From Methylorubrum aminovorans (GTDB lineage: Bacteria; Pseudomonadota; Alphaproteobacteria; Rhizobiales; Beijerinckiaceae), in the NCBI RefSeq assembly GCF_022179725.1, contig NZ_BPRC01000002.1, positions 62,001 to 126,000 on the forward strand: a DNA stretch of 64,000 nt. The letters are read 5' to 3'. The notes beneath the pieces were generated by a model. The model was not told the origin of the DNA and made no database searches. It saw only the letters and a program-made list of their open reading frames with translations. Positions within the stretch are counted from its first letter, which is position 1. Every line of letters starts with the position of its first letter. This document shows, one piece after another, positions 24,968 through 35,765 of the stretch. Both the position numbers and the translations under genes were made by a program.

Positions 24968-25878
24968 CCGAGCGCCGAGACGAGACGCGGCGGGCGAGCG
25001 GCGCGCACCGCGTTGAGGAAGCCGCGGGCGACCGCCCCGGCGATGTCGACCTCGGTGACCTGCTGCAGGCCCGACCAGGCCGGCATGGAATTCACCTCCA
25101 GGACGAGGAAACCGCCCTCCCCGTCCTCGACGAGATCGATCCCGGTGTAGTCGACACCGACCGCCGCCGCCGCCGCCTCGGCGAGTTCGGCGGCGCGGGC
25201 GGGCACGTCCCAGGCGAAGGGCCGTCCGCCGCGGTGGACGTTGGTGATCCAGCCGTCGCCCTCGCGGATCATCCCGGCAATGGCCCGGCCCTCGCAGACG
25301 AAGACGCGGTAGTCGCGCCACAGCCCATCAACCCGCGGCACATAGCGCTGGAGGTAGTAGACGCCGTTGACGGCTTCTTGCGCCGGCAAATCGTCGGGAT
25401 TTTCGAGGAGCATCAACCCCTCGCCCTGCGAGCCGAACAGGGGTTTCAGCACGATCGGCTTTCCGGGCCGTGCCTCGCGGGCGACGATCTCGGCCGCTGC
25501 CTCGCGCTTCGAGACGACGAAGGTGTCGGGGGTGGGCAGCCCCGCGCGGGCGATCAGCAGCGAGGTCGCCGCCTTGTCGACCGAGCGCTCGATGGCGGTG
25601 GGGCTGTTCCAGACCCCGACGCCGGAGGCGACCAGCGCGTGGAGCACGCCGAGCCGCATCGTGGTGGCCTCGAAGGTGCCGCCGGCAATGGTGCGCAGTA
25701 GGACGCCGTCCGGCAGCCCGTCCGCAAAGCCAGGGACGCGCAGCGGCTCGCCCCCGCCCGTCATTACGGCGACGTCAGCGAGCGAGAACAGCACCGGCTC
25801 GACACCGAGATCCCGCAACGCCTGCCGCAGCCGCGCCTTGTGCCAATTGCCGTTGTCGGCCGCGAGCCCGATGCGCAT
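24964..25878 (-). CDS. ATP-grasp ligase, RimK/MptN-like (H4MPT cluster, orf5-type)
   Basis: 304 residues. ATP-grasp features: VWNSPTAIERSVDKAATSLL, KPIVLKPLFGSQGEGLMLLE, YYLQRYVPRVDGLWRDYRVF and the metal site DGEGGFLVLEVNSMPAW. The fold joins an acid to an amine with ATP; RimK-type enzymes add glutamate. In H4MPT synthesis a terminal glutamate ligase (MptN) has this fold, and AM1 orf5 in this position is required for the cofactor. It is coupled to the CitG-like gene by ATGA overlap. Confidence 0.85.
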   Translation of the reverse strand: MRIGLAADNGNWHKARLRQALRDLGVEPVLFSLADVAVMTGGGEPLRVPGFADGLPDGVLLRTIAGGTFEATTMRLGVLHALVASGVGVWNSPTAIERSVDKAATSLLIARAGLPTPDTFVVSKREAAAEIVAREARPGKPIVLKPLFGSQGEGLMLLENPDDLPAQEAVNGVYYLQRYVPRVDGLWRDYRVFVCEGRAIAGMIREGDGWITNVHRGGRPFAWDVPARAAELAEAAAAAVGVDYTGIDLVEDGEGGFLVLEVNSMPAWSGLQQVTEVDIAGAVARGFLNAVRAARPPRLVSALG

Positions 25879-25934
25879 TCACACTTATCCGTTCTTCTGA
25901 GCGCCAGTTTGACCGACCCATTCGGGCGTTCATG

Positions 25935-26075
25935 ACGGTCCTCATGCTGAGGTGCCGAGCGAAAGCTCGGCCTCGAAGCACGCCTCAACGACCGATCCTA
26001 TGGCACCGGTCCGTTGGAGTACGCGTCGCGGCGTGCTTCGAGGCTGCTGACGCAGCACCTCAGCATGAGGCCCCG
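25935..26075. repeat. Dispersed intergenic repeats between the ATP-grasp gene and mch
   Basis: A unit TCATGCTGAGGTGC with CCTCGAAGCACGCC (25943-25985) is followed by an inverted counterpart GCGTGCTTCGAGGCTG with CAGCACCTCAGCATGAGG (26033-26070), giving a large imperfect inverted repeat. Similar units occur at 60300-60416. This is a REP-like element; the 276-bp gap shows nothing else. Confidence 0.65.
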
Positions 26076-26154
26076 AGGAGCTCGCCAGAGCACCCCGGTC
26101 GAGTCGGCTCTCGACAGCCCTCCCCCGCTGCGGGGAGGGTCTCACGTCGGCATC

Positions 26155-28302
<2,148 letters not shown>

Positions 28303-28306
<4 letters not shown>

Positions 28307-29196
28307 CCGGCGATCTCGACGGCGAGCTTGTAGGCGTCGCGGAAATCGAGGCAGAGCGGCTCCTGCGCCTCCAGCATCTTGCGGAACATCCGGCACTGGG
28401 TCTGGTACTTGACGTTGCCGACCGCGAGCGCGCCGATGCCGACCCCCTTGCCGACCGGCAGGGGCACGTCGACGGCGTTGACGTCGATGCCGGCGATGCC
28501 GGCGGGCGGGACCGCGTTGACGTCGGAGGCCACTAGGAGCTTCGGCGCGGATTCGAGATCCTCCGCCGTCAGGATCGAGACGCCGGCGGGGCCTGCCGAG
28601 AGGATCACGTCGGCGTCGGTGATGGCCGCGCGCCGCGCCTCGGGCGCCGTGCCGTCAACGGCGCCGACCTCGATGCCGAAGCGCCACTTCATGGTGAAGG
28701 CGATCTTCGAGACGCGCTCCTCGCCGTCATGGCCGACGAGCACGGTCTGCGCGCCCTCCAGCGCGCCGATCACCGCCGCGACGTAGGCGACCACGCCGGC
28801 ACCGCCGAAGATGACGATGCGCTTGCCCTTGAGGTCGGTCGAGAACTTCGCCTTGAGCGCGCGGTTCACCTCGGCGACCATCGCCGCGCCGGTGGTGAAG
28901 GAGCCGGCCGGGTCGGCGAAGACGTGATTGACGAAGGGGGGCACGAAGGCCTTCTTCGCCCGGTCCACCATGTCGAGCGCTAACTCGGCGTTCTTGCCGC
29001 CGATGAAGATGCCGGTGCGCACGCCGTCCTGCGGTGCGCGGGAGAAGATCGAGTCCTGGGTCAACGAGACGACATCGGTGAGATCGACGCCCGTATAGGG
29101 GATCAGCGTCTCGAAACCGGCATCGATCGCCATGTTCACGTCGAACGGGCTCATGTGCTTGAGCGGCGTCAGCATGTGCAGGATCGAGCGGGCCAT
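28303..29196 (-). CDS. mtdB: NAD(P)-dependent methylene-H4MPT dehydrogenase
   Basis: 297 residues from ATG 29196. It oxidises methylene-H4MPT to methenyl-H4MPT. N-terminal HMLTPLKHMSPFDVNMAIDA and the Rossmann segment IVIFGGAGVVAYVAAVIGAL are typical of MtdB; the central AGSFTTGAAMVAEVNRAL replaces the corresponding MtdA stretch (SNGSNTTAAAGVAL). It lies between mptG and the ATP-grasp gene, all on the minus strand, and feeds Mch encoded two genes on. Confidence 0.96.
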
Positions 29197-29239
29197 GGTG
29201 TTCGTCCTCTCGTGACCGCGCCTTTGCGAGGCGCTTCAG

Positions 29240-29268
29240 GTGCAAAACCGGAACGACCGGCGCCGGTC
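29240..29268. promoter_or_regulatory. TTTTGCAC word and palindrome between mptG and mtdB
   Basis: The 110-bp gap between mptG and mtdB contains GGTGCAAAACCGG (GTGCAAAA at 29240-29247) and a perfect 14-bp palindrome GACCGGCGCCGGTC at 29255-29268. The palindrome is not followed by a convincing T-run. The word recurs upstream of pqqC/D and twice upstream of xoxF1. Confidence 0.35.
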
Positions 29269-29306
29269 AAGAGCAGGTTTCTTTGAAGCGCGGAAAAGAA
29301 AAAGCT

Positions 29307-30308
29307 CTAAACTTCGGACACCGAGGCGCCGACATTCCGTCCGCGCGCGATGACGAAGCGGAGACGGCCGGGCCGCGCCAGCTCCGTGACCAGCGCTTCG
29401 GCCTCCCGCTGGGACGGCATCAGCGCGAAGCCGGTCGGCCCCCAGGAACTCTGACCGTAACCGGGCACTCCGGCCGCCGCCACGGCGGCGAGTGCCTCGG
29501 CCACCGCCGGGCTGGCGAAGCGGCCGCCCTGGTGGGGGGCGAAATGGTCGCCGATCCGCTTCTGGATCTGCGTGATGCCGGCGCCGAAGCCCATGGGCTC
29601 GGCGGTCGCGGCGGCCGGCAGAACCTGCATCAGCACGATCCGGCAGATCTCCGCAGCTTGGGCCGGATCGAACGGCGGCAGATCGCGGAACGCTTCCGTC
29701 TCACGGGAGCCATGCACACCGGTCATGGCTTCATCGAGGATCAGCACGACCCGCCAGTCTTCCGGGTAGGATAGCCGGGCGATGACCGGCGGCGGCGCGC
29801 CGGACCCGTCGCGCCCGCCATCGACGATCAGGCCGCCCTCGGTGAAGGCGGCGAGCCCGACGCCGGAACGGTTGCCGCGGTCGAGCACGTCGGCGAAGTC
29901 GGCCGGCACGAAGGGGCGTCCGTTGAGGCGCGCCAGAGCGGCGGCCACCGCGAGCGCGACCTGAGTGCCCGAGCCGAAGCCGGCATGGGCGGGAATGGCT
30001 TCCTCGACCTCGATCGCGACGGCCTCCGGCACGTCGAGATAGGAGGCGGCCGCGAGCAGGTTGGCGCGCACCCGCTCGGCCTCCGGGCCGATCGCGGAGA
30101 CGCGCTTGGCCGGGCGGGCCACGAGCTGCACCGCCGGCGCGTCGAGGGCGAGGCCGATGCTGCCGAAGCGGCGCCCGAGGCCGCCATTGAGGTCGAGGAA
30201 GCCGAAATGCAGGCGCGCGGGAGCGCGGACCCGCACGGCATTCACGGCACGGCCGGCGGAGCGCGGCGCGCTCAGGATCTCACCCGTCTGGTCCGGGACC
30301 TCGGCCAC
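29307..30308 (-). CDS. mptG: Beta-ribofuranosylaminobenzene 5'-phosphate synthase
   Basis: 333 residues from a GTG at 30308 with GGGAGGG about 10 nt upstream; the long open frame further upstream is not plausible coding sequence. It catalyses the first committed step of H4MPT synthesis, from p-aminobenzoate and PRPP. It has the GHMP-like fold typical of the family: VRAPARLHFGFLDLNGGLGR at the N-terminus and AIPAHAGFGSGTQVALAVAA for the phosphate loop, then GYGQSSWGPTGFALM. Known as orf4/mptG in AM1. It is divergent from fhcB and upstream of mtdB. Confidence 0.93.
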   Translation of the reverse strand: MAEVPDQTGEILSAPRSAGRAVNAVRVRAPARLHFGFLDLNGGLGRRFGSIGLALDAPAVQLVARPAKRVSAIGPEAERVRANLLAAASYLDVPEAVAIEVEEAIPAHAGFGSGTQVALAVAAALARLNGRPFVPADFADVLDRGNRSGVGLAAFTEGGLIVDGGRDGSGAPPPVIARLSYPEDWRVVLILDEAMTGVHGSRETEAFRDLPPFDPAQAAEICRIVLMQVLPAAATAEPMGFGAGITQIQKRIGDHFAPHQGGRFASPAVAEALAAVAAAGVPGYGQSSWGPTGFALMPSQREAEALVTELARPGRLRFVIARGRNVGASVSEV

Positions 30309-30726
30309 GCTCTCATTCCCTCCCGCTAAAGCTGCCGGCACGGTCGGCACACACGCGCCCGGCGATGCGGGCGGCTTCTCCCACGCTGCGGCGGCGCCGA
30401 CAACCTCGCTCGAGGCAGCCTCGCTCAACACATTCTCGAAGACGCGGGCAGCCCCGTTATCGCGCCGGATCTTCGCTGGCCCGGCGCGGGTCGATGCAGG
30501 AAATCTCCGATGCAAACTTCGCCGGGGGCTTGCAGGCTCCGGCTCAGGAAGGCAAAACCAGCCCGCTCCCATTCGCGGAGCCGGTCCGAGCCCCTGTCCT
30601 TGAACCCGAGCCGGGATTTCGAGGACATCGAGTCTCCACCAGGGGCGCCCAGGGCGCCCTTCGGACATGACCGTCTTTCGCCCCGCCTCGATGCGGGGAT
30701 GCCCGAAGAAACGACGGTGAGGAAGC
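30309..30726. promoter_or_regulatory. Divergent promoter region between mptG and fhcB
   Basis: 418 bp without a credible gene. It must carry promoters for mptG (minus) and fhcB (plus). Near fhcB I see a GC-rich tandem palindrome (GGGCGCC, CAG, GGCGCCC at 30643-30659) and a small hairpin CCCCGC/GCGGGG at 30681-30698, 28 nt before the fhcB start, then the Shine-Dalgarno GAGGAAG. No clear -35/-10 was recognised. Confidence 0.5.
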
Positions 30727-31803
30727 ATGGCAGCCTGGGTGAAGGGAGGCGCGGCGGATGTGGACGCGGCGGTCGAAGCCGCGGCCGACCTGCTGGCCGC
30801 GTCGCGCGTGCCGGTGCTGGCGGGCCTGAGCGCCGAAGTCTCGGCGCTGCGCGCCGCCTACCGGCTGGCCGAGACGCTGGGCGCCTCGCTCGATCCCGTC
30901 TCCGGCCCTAGCATCTACGCCGAACTCGGCGCGCTCAGCGCCGGCGGCGTCATGACCACGACCCGGGCCGAGACCATCGGCCGGGCGGATGTCGTCCTGA
31001 TCCTCGGCAACCGCCCCTGGGACGGCGACCTGATCGGCGAGATCGCCGCCGCAGCCCCGAGCCGCGGGCGCGCGGCGGGCGCCGAGCGCGCCCTGCTGTC
31101 GCTGGGCGGTCCGCAGAACGGCGCGATCCGTCACGTCGCCTACGCCGCCGACGCGGGCGGGCTCACACTCTCGCTGGGCCACCTGCGCGCCTTCGCCAAG
31201 GGCCATCTCGCCGGGGAAGCGGCCTATGCCGACCTCGCCCGGCGCCTGTTTTCCGCGCAGTACGGCGTCGTGATCTACGACGCGGAAGAGGTCGGTGAGC
31301 TCGGCGTGGAGATGCTCCAGGGCCTGATCCGTGACCTCAACGAATCCACCCGCTTCTTCGCGCTGACGCTGGCCGACCCGTTCCAGGGCCGCGCCGCGGT
31401 GCAGCTCTCCGCCTGGACCACGGGGCAGGCGCCCCGCGTCGGCTTCGGCCGGCATCGGCCCGAGCACGACCCCTGGCGCTTCGACAGCGCCCGCCAGATC
31501 GCTTCCGGCGAGGCCGACGCCGCTCTGTGGCTCGCCTCGCTGCCCGCCCCGCGCCCGGCCTGGCTCGGCAGCCTGCCCACCGTGGCCATCGTCGGCGAGG
31601 GCTCTCCAGAAGCTGCGGGTGAGACCGCCGAGATCGTCATCACCGTGGGCGTGCCCGGCCAGAGCGTCGGCGGCGCGCTCTGGAACGAGCGGCGCGGCGT
31701 CATCGCCTATGCCGAGCCCAAGGCCGCCGCCGAAGCACAAACGGCCGCCGACGTGCTCGCCCGCATCCGCGACCGCCTCATCGAGAAGGGTGTCTCATGC
31801 TGA
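30727..31803 (+). CDS. fhcB: Formyltransferase/hydrolase complex subunit B
   Basis: 358 residues from ATG 30727 (GAGGAAG upstream). It is related to the FwdB/FmdB subunit of formylmethanofuran dehydrogenase (VLAGLSAEVSALRAAYRLAE, ADVVLILGNRPWDGDLIG), but its only Cys is the final residue. The iron-sulfur and molybdopterin ligands of the archaeal enzyme are therefore missing, as known for the non-redox Fhc complex of methylotrophs. First gene of fhcBADC; overlaps fhcA by 7 nt. Confidence 0.94.
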   Translation: MAAWVKGGAADVDAAVEAAADLLAASRVPVLAGLSAEVSALRAAYRLAETLGASLDPVSGPSIYAELGALSAGGVMTTTRAETIGRADVVLILGNRPWDGDLIGEIAAAAPSRGRAAGAERALLSLGGPQNGAIRHVAYAADAGGLTLSLGHLRAFAKGHLAGEAAYADLARRLFSAQYGVVIYDAEEVGELGVEMLQGLIRDLNESTRFFALTLADPFQGRAAVQLSAWTTGQAPRVGFGRHRPEHDPWRFDSARQIASGEADAALWLASLPAPRPAWLGSLPTVAIVGEGSPEAAGETAEIVITVGVPGQSVGGALWNERRGVIAYAEPKAAAEAQTAADVLARIRDRLIEKGVSC

Positions 31804-33443
31804 CCCGTATCCACGGCGGACGGGTGGTCGATCCGACGGCTGGGCGCGACGCCATCGGCGACGTCTGGATCGAGGACGGCCGCGTCGTCGCCCCCTCCGA
31901 GCGCGCGCCCGACCAGATCATCGATGCCACGGGCTGCGTGGTGATGGCCGGCGGCGTCGAGGTCCACTCGCACATCGCCGGCGGCAACGTGGTGATGAGC
32001 CGCCTGCTGCTGCCCGATCTCTACGTCAGCGAATCCGCGCCCAACGGCCATCCCTTTGCGCATGCCGGCGGCTCGGGAAGCTGGATCGGCGCCAACTACG
32101 CGCGGATGGGCTACACGACCGCGGTCGAGCCGGCCCTGCCGCCTTCAAGTGCGCTCGCGACCCATCTCGAACTCGCCGACATTCCGCTGCTCGACCGCGG
32201 CGGGCTGGCGGTGCTCGGCAACGACGACCACCTGCTCCAGATCCTGCGCGACGGCGAGGGCAAGAACGCGGTCCGCGACCTCGTGCAGCAGACGCTGGCC
32301 CATGCGCGGGGACTGGGCGTCAAGTGCATCAATGCGGGCGGCGCCTCGGCCTTCAAGGACGGCGTCTTGAAGCTCAGCCTCGACGACGAGATCCCCTGCT
32401 ACGGCCTCTCGACCCGCACAATCATGTCGGCCCTGCTCGACGCGGTGGAAGAGATCGGCGTCCCGCACCCGCTGCACGTCCACTGCAACAATCTCGGTCT
32501 GCCCGGCGCCGACGACTCGCTCGTCGCCACGCTGGAGGCGGCGGAAGGCCGGCGCATCCACTTCGCCCACGCTCAGTTCTACGCCTACGGCGTGGTCGAT
32601 CCCGAAAATCCGATGACCGGCGGCTTCCGCTCGGCGGCCGAGCGGATCAACGCGGCGATGGAGGCCCATCCCAACGCGACCTACGACGTGGGTCAGGTGG
32701 TGTTCGGCCAGACGGTGACGATCTCGCTCGACATCCTGCGCCAGTTCGGCGGCCGGAAGGGCGCCAAGCCGAAGAAGTGGGCGCTCTCGGCGGGCGATGC
32801 CGAGGGCGGCGGCGTGGTGCCGTTCCTCTACCGGCCACGCGGACCCGTCTCCTCGCTGCAATGGGCGATCGGACTGGAGCTGATGCTGCTCTCCTCGAAC
32901 CCGGAGCGCACCATCCTGACGACCGACCATCCCAATGGCGGCGTCTTCACCGAGTACCCGCGCATCATCCACCTGCTGATGGATGCCGAGGAGCGCGCGA
33001 AGGAAATCGCGACGCTGCCGGCGGTGGTCGGCGAGCGCTCCGGTCTGCCGAAGATCGAGCGCGAGTACACGTTCAGCGAGATCGCCCAGCTCACCCGTTC
33101 GGGCCCGGCCAAGCTGCTCGGCCTGACCGATCGCGGCCATCTGCGTGAGGGCGCCAAGGCCGACGTCGCGATCTACCGCGACGACCGGGACCGCACGGCG
33201 ATGTTCTCCCGCGCCAAACTGGTGCTGAAGGACGGCCAGCCCATCGTCGAGGACGGCGAGGTCGTGGCGTGGTTCTCCGGAAAAACACTCTCGCTCGACG
33301 TCGAGGCCGATGCCGGCATGGAGAAGCGCTCCGAGACCTACCTGCAGGACCGCTTCGGCGCCGGGCTCGACACCTTCGCGGTGCCGGACGCCGCGTTCCC
33401 GGAGAAGACCGGGACGTTCGAAGACGTGGCGTGCCGGGCGTGA
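31797..33443 (+). CDS. fhcA: Formyltransferase/hydrolase complex subunit A (formyl-methylofuran hydrolase)
   Basis: 548 residues. Metal-dependent amidohydrolase fold: the first metal motif is VHSH (His57, His59), followed by HVHCNNLG in the middle and TTDHPNGG later. The subunit hydrolyses formyl-methylofuran to formate, the last step of H4MPT-linked formaldehyde oxidation. ATG 31797 lies inside the fhcB 3' end. The stop TGA at 33441-33443 overlaps an ATG (33443) in the fhcD frame. Confidence 0.95.
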   Translation: MLTRIHGGRVVDPTAGRDAIGDVWIEDGRVVAPSERAPDQIIDATGCVVMAGGVEVHSHIAGGNVVMSRLLLPDLYVSESAPNGHPFAHAGGSGSWIGANYARMGYTTAVEPALPPSSALATHLELADIPLLDRGGLAVLGNDDHLLQILRDGEGKNAVRDLVQQTLAHARGLGVKCINAGGASAFKDGVLKLSLDDEIPCYGLSTRTIMSALLDAVEEIGVPHPLHVHCNNLGLPGADDSLVATLEAAEGRRIHFAHAQFYAYGVVDPENPMTGGFRSAAERINAAMEAHPNATYDVGQVVFGQTVTISLDILRQFGGRKGAKPKKWALSAGDAEGGGVVPFLYRPRGPVSSLQWAIGLELMLLSSNPERTILTTDHPNGGVFTEYPRIIHLLMDAEERAKEIATLPAVVGERSGLPKIEREYTFSEIAQLTRSGPAKLLGLTDRGHLREGAKADVAIYRDDRDRTAMFSRAKLVLKDGQPIVEDGEVVAWFSGKTLSLDVEADAGMEKRSETYLQDRFGAGLDTFAVPDAAFPEKTGTFEDVACRA

Positions 33444-33469
33444 TGGGCGAGGGTGATGGGACGAAATCG

Positions 33470-34405
33470 ATGAGCGACCTCATCCTCAACGGCATCAAGG
33501 TCGAGGACACCTTCGCCGAGGCCTTCGACGTCGCGGGCACCGCGATCATCGTGACCAACGACACGCCGAAATGGGCGATGATCGCGGCCACGGTGATGAC
33601 GGGCTTCGCCACCTCGGTGATCGGCTGCGGCGCCGAGGCCGGCGTCGACGCCGAGCTCTCGCCCGACGAGACGCCGGACGGGCGCCCCGGCGTGCGCATC
33701 CTGCTGTTCGGCTTCGAGCCGAACGGGCTGAAGGAGCAACTCCTCAAGCGCGTCGGCCAGTGCATCCTCACCTGCCCCGGCACCGCCTGCTTTGCCGGCG
33801 TCGAGGGACCGCACAAGATCAAGCTCGGCGGGGCGATCCGCTATTTCGGTGACGGGTTCGCCGTCGCCAAGCGGCTGCCCGATGCGCAGGGCAAGATGCG
33901 CCGCTACTGGCGCATCCCCGTCATGGACGGCGAGTTTCTGTGCGAGGATTCGACCCGCGCCGTGGACGGTGCGGTCGGCGGCGGCAACCTCTTGTTCCTC
34001 GGGCGCAAGCACGCGGACACCCTCATCGTCGCCGAGATCGCGGTCGAGGCCGCCAAGGCGGTCCCCGGCGCGATCCTGCCCTTCCCCGGCGGCATCGTCC
34101 GCTCGGGCTCGAAGGTCGGCGGACGCACCAAGGGCATGATGGCCTCCACCAACGACGCCTATTGTCCGACCCTGAAGGGCCGGGCCGGCTCGGCGCTGCC
34201 GCCCGAATGCGGCGTGGTACTCGAAATCGTCATCGACGCCCTGACCTCGCAAGGCGTCGCCGAGTCGATGCGCGCGGCGCTCCACGCCGCCACCGAGATC
34301 GGCGCCAAGTACGGCTTGGTCGCGGTCACCGCCGGCAATTACGGCGGCAATCTCGGCCGGCACCACTACCACCTCCGCGACCTGCTGGAGAAACCCGCCG
34401 CATGA
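33470..34405 (+). CDS. fhcD: Formyltransferase/hydrolase complex subunit D (formyltransferase)
   Basis: 311 residues from ATG 33470, where the conserved family sequence begins (LILNGIKVEDTFAEAFDVAG). An in-frame ATG at 33443, touching the fhcA stop, would add nine residues and is possible. It moves the formyl group from H4MPT to methylofuran and is homologous to archaeal Ftr (CGAEAGVDAELSPDETPDGR, GGAIRYFGDGFAVAKRLPD, GGNLGRHHYHLRDLL). Third gene of fhcBADC. Confidence 0.95.
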   Translation: MSDLILNGIKVEDTFAEAFDVAGTAIIVTNDTPKWAMIAATVMTGFATSVIGCGAEAGVDAELSPDETPDGRPGVRILLFGFEPNGLKEQLLKRVGQCILTCPGTACFAGVEGPHKIKLGGAIRYFGDGFAVAKRLPDAQGKMRRYWRIPVMDGEFLCEDSTRAVDGAVGGGNLLFLGRKHADTLIVAEIAVEAAKAVPGAILPFPGGIVRSGSKVGGRTKGMMASTNDAYCPTLKGRAGSALPPECGVVLEIVIDALTSQGVAESMRAALHAATEIGAKYGLVAVTAGNYGGNLGRHHYHLRDLLEKPAA

Positions 34406-34415
34406 GGACTCAACG

Positions 34416-35213
34416 ATGAGCACGCTGAGACTGCGCGGTGATCTGCCGGAGCGCGTCGATCTCCTCAACATCACCCCGCTCGCCTTGAGCGGGTTGTCCG
34501 AGGCGGAAGCGGGCCGGCTCGCGATCGGCACCAGCCGGCGTGGCCTGACGCTCGGCGACGCGTTCGAGATCCGCCTCGACGGCTCCGACAGCCTCGTGAT
34601 TGAGGGCGGCTCGTCGCGGCTCGACCGGGTGGGTGCCGCGCTGTCGCAAGGCTCGATCCACGTCGAGGGCGATGTCGGCCAGTGCCTCGGCGAGGGCATG
34701 GCGGCGGGCACGCTGACCGTCACGGGCTCGTCCGGCCCCTATGCCGCCACCGGTGCCACCGGCGGTACGATCACGATCGAAGGCGATGCCGGGGATCACG
34801 CCGGCGGCGCGGTCTACGCCGCCAAGGCCGGGCTCGACGGCGCGACGCTCGTCATCAAGGGTGCAGCGGGCGATCATCTCGGCGACCGCATGCGCCGGGG
34901 CCTGATCCTGGCCGGATCGGCCGGGGCCTTCGCCGGCTCGCGGATGATCGCCGGCACCATCGTCGTCTCCGGCGCGCTCGGCGACCATCCGGGCTACGGC
35001 ATGCGCCGCGGCACGCTGATCGCCGGCAGCCACGGCGCTTTGCTGCCGACCTTCGTCGAGACCGGCACGCCGGATCTGGTCTTCGTCCGCCTGTTGGCCC
35101 AGAGCCTCAAGCGCCTCGGCGCGACCCAGGCCGGGCTGCTTGGCGGAACGCTGCGCCGCTACTCGGGCGATCTTGCGACGCTCGGCAAGGGCGAGTTGTT
35201 CGTGACGGCCTAA
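34416..35213 (+). CDS. fhcC: Formyltransferase/hydrolase complex subunit C
   Basis: 265 residues from ATG 34416 with GAGG 8 nt upstream. The central part (about 75-210) is a right-handed beta-helix of GxxGxG-type repeats (GSIHVEGDVGQCLGEGMAAG, GTITIEGDAGDHAGGAVYAA, GTIVVSGALGDHPGYGMRRG), the glutamate-synthase alpha-subunit C-terminal-like fold found in FwdC. It is a structural partner of FhcA. Last gene of the operon. Confidence 0.94.
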   Translation: MSTLRLRGDLPERVDLLNITPLALSGLSEAEAGRLAIGTSRRGLTLGDAFEIRLDGSDSLVIEGGSSRLDRVGAALSQGSIHVEGDVGQCLGEGMAAGTLTVTGSSGPYAATGATGGTITIEGDAGDHAGGAVYAAKAGLDGATLVIKGAAGDHLGDRMRRGLILAGSAGAFAGSRMIAGTIVVSGALGDHPGYGMRRGTLIAGSHGALLPTFVETGTPDLVFVRLLAQSLKRLGATQAGLLGGTLRRYSGDLATLGKGELFVTA

Positions 35214-35339
35214 AGCGCATTCCGACGAGGTGGTCTCCGGATCGTCGAAAGAATGCGCGTAAAACAATGACTGAGAGACGCCGGCCTGATGCAATCGGGC
35301 CGGTTACGGCTTGAGGCCGGCACGATTTTTCCGAAAGCC

Positions 35340-35371
35340 GCCGGCAAGTCGCAGAAAAATGACTTGCCGGC
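35340..35371 (+). terminator. Probable terminator of the fhc operon
   Basis: An 11-bp perfect stem, GCCGGCAAGTC (35340-35350) with GACTTGCCGGC (35361-35371) and A-rich loop GCAGAAAAAT, is followed by CTGCCGGTTTCTCCC. The T-run is poor, so it may work as a weak or Rho-assisted terminator. Just after the fhcC stop there is also GCGCATTC/GAATGCGC (35215-35258), a short inverted pair. Confidence 0.5.
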
Positions 35372-35464
35372 CTGCCGGTTTCTCCCACCTTGCCTCGGAC
35401 CAAAGGCGTGGGGCACTGATTCCGTCATACCGCCCGCGCCCTCCTCTCGCCCGAGGCCGCGCGC

Positions 35465-35671
35465 ATGTTCCTGCTCCTGTCCGTCTGCCTGATCGCCCAG
35501 CCGGCGAAATGCCACGAGGAGCGGATCAACCTCTCCTTCGACAGCCCGAACACGTTCATCTGCCTGCGCAACTCGCAGAGCACCCTGGCGGCGTGGCAGG
35601 AGGAGCATCCCGACTACCACGTGAAGAGCTGGCGCTGCGCGCCCAAGGGCAGCCTGCCGAACGACCTCTAG
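35465..35671 (+). CDS. Small conserved exported protein, function unknown
   Basis: 68 residues. The short hydrophobic start (FLLLSVCLIAQPAKC) is followed by a basic, aromatic C-terminal part (SPNTFICLRNSQSTLAAWQE, EEHPDYHVKSWRC). I recall similar about-70-residue proteins with a CxxxxQ...W.C pattern in many Rhizobiales, of unknown role. Three Cys are present beyond residue 15, two of which could form a disulfide in the periplasm. It stands alone 94 bp before the histidine kinase. Confidence 0.72.
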   Translation: MFLLLSVCLIAQPAKCHEERINLSFDSPNTFICLRNSQSTLAAWQEEHPDYHVKSWRCAPKGSLPNDL

Positions 35672-35765
35672 GCGAGCGGGACAAGCCGGCAATGCGAGCC
35701 GGCTTGAGACCCTGCCACGGCGGTGACATGGTCCGCCCGCCACCGCCGCGGCAGAGAGGGAGACC

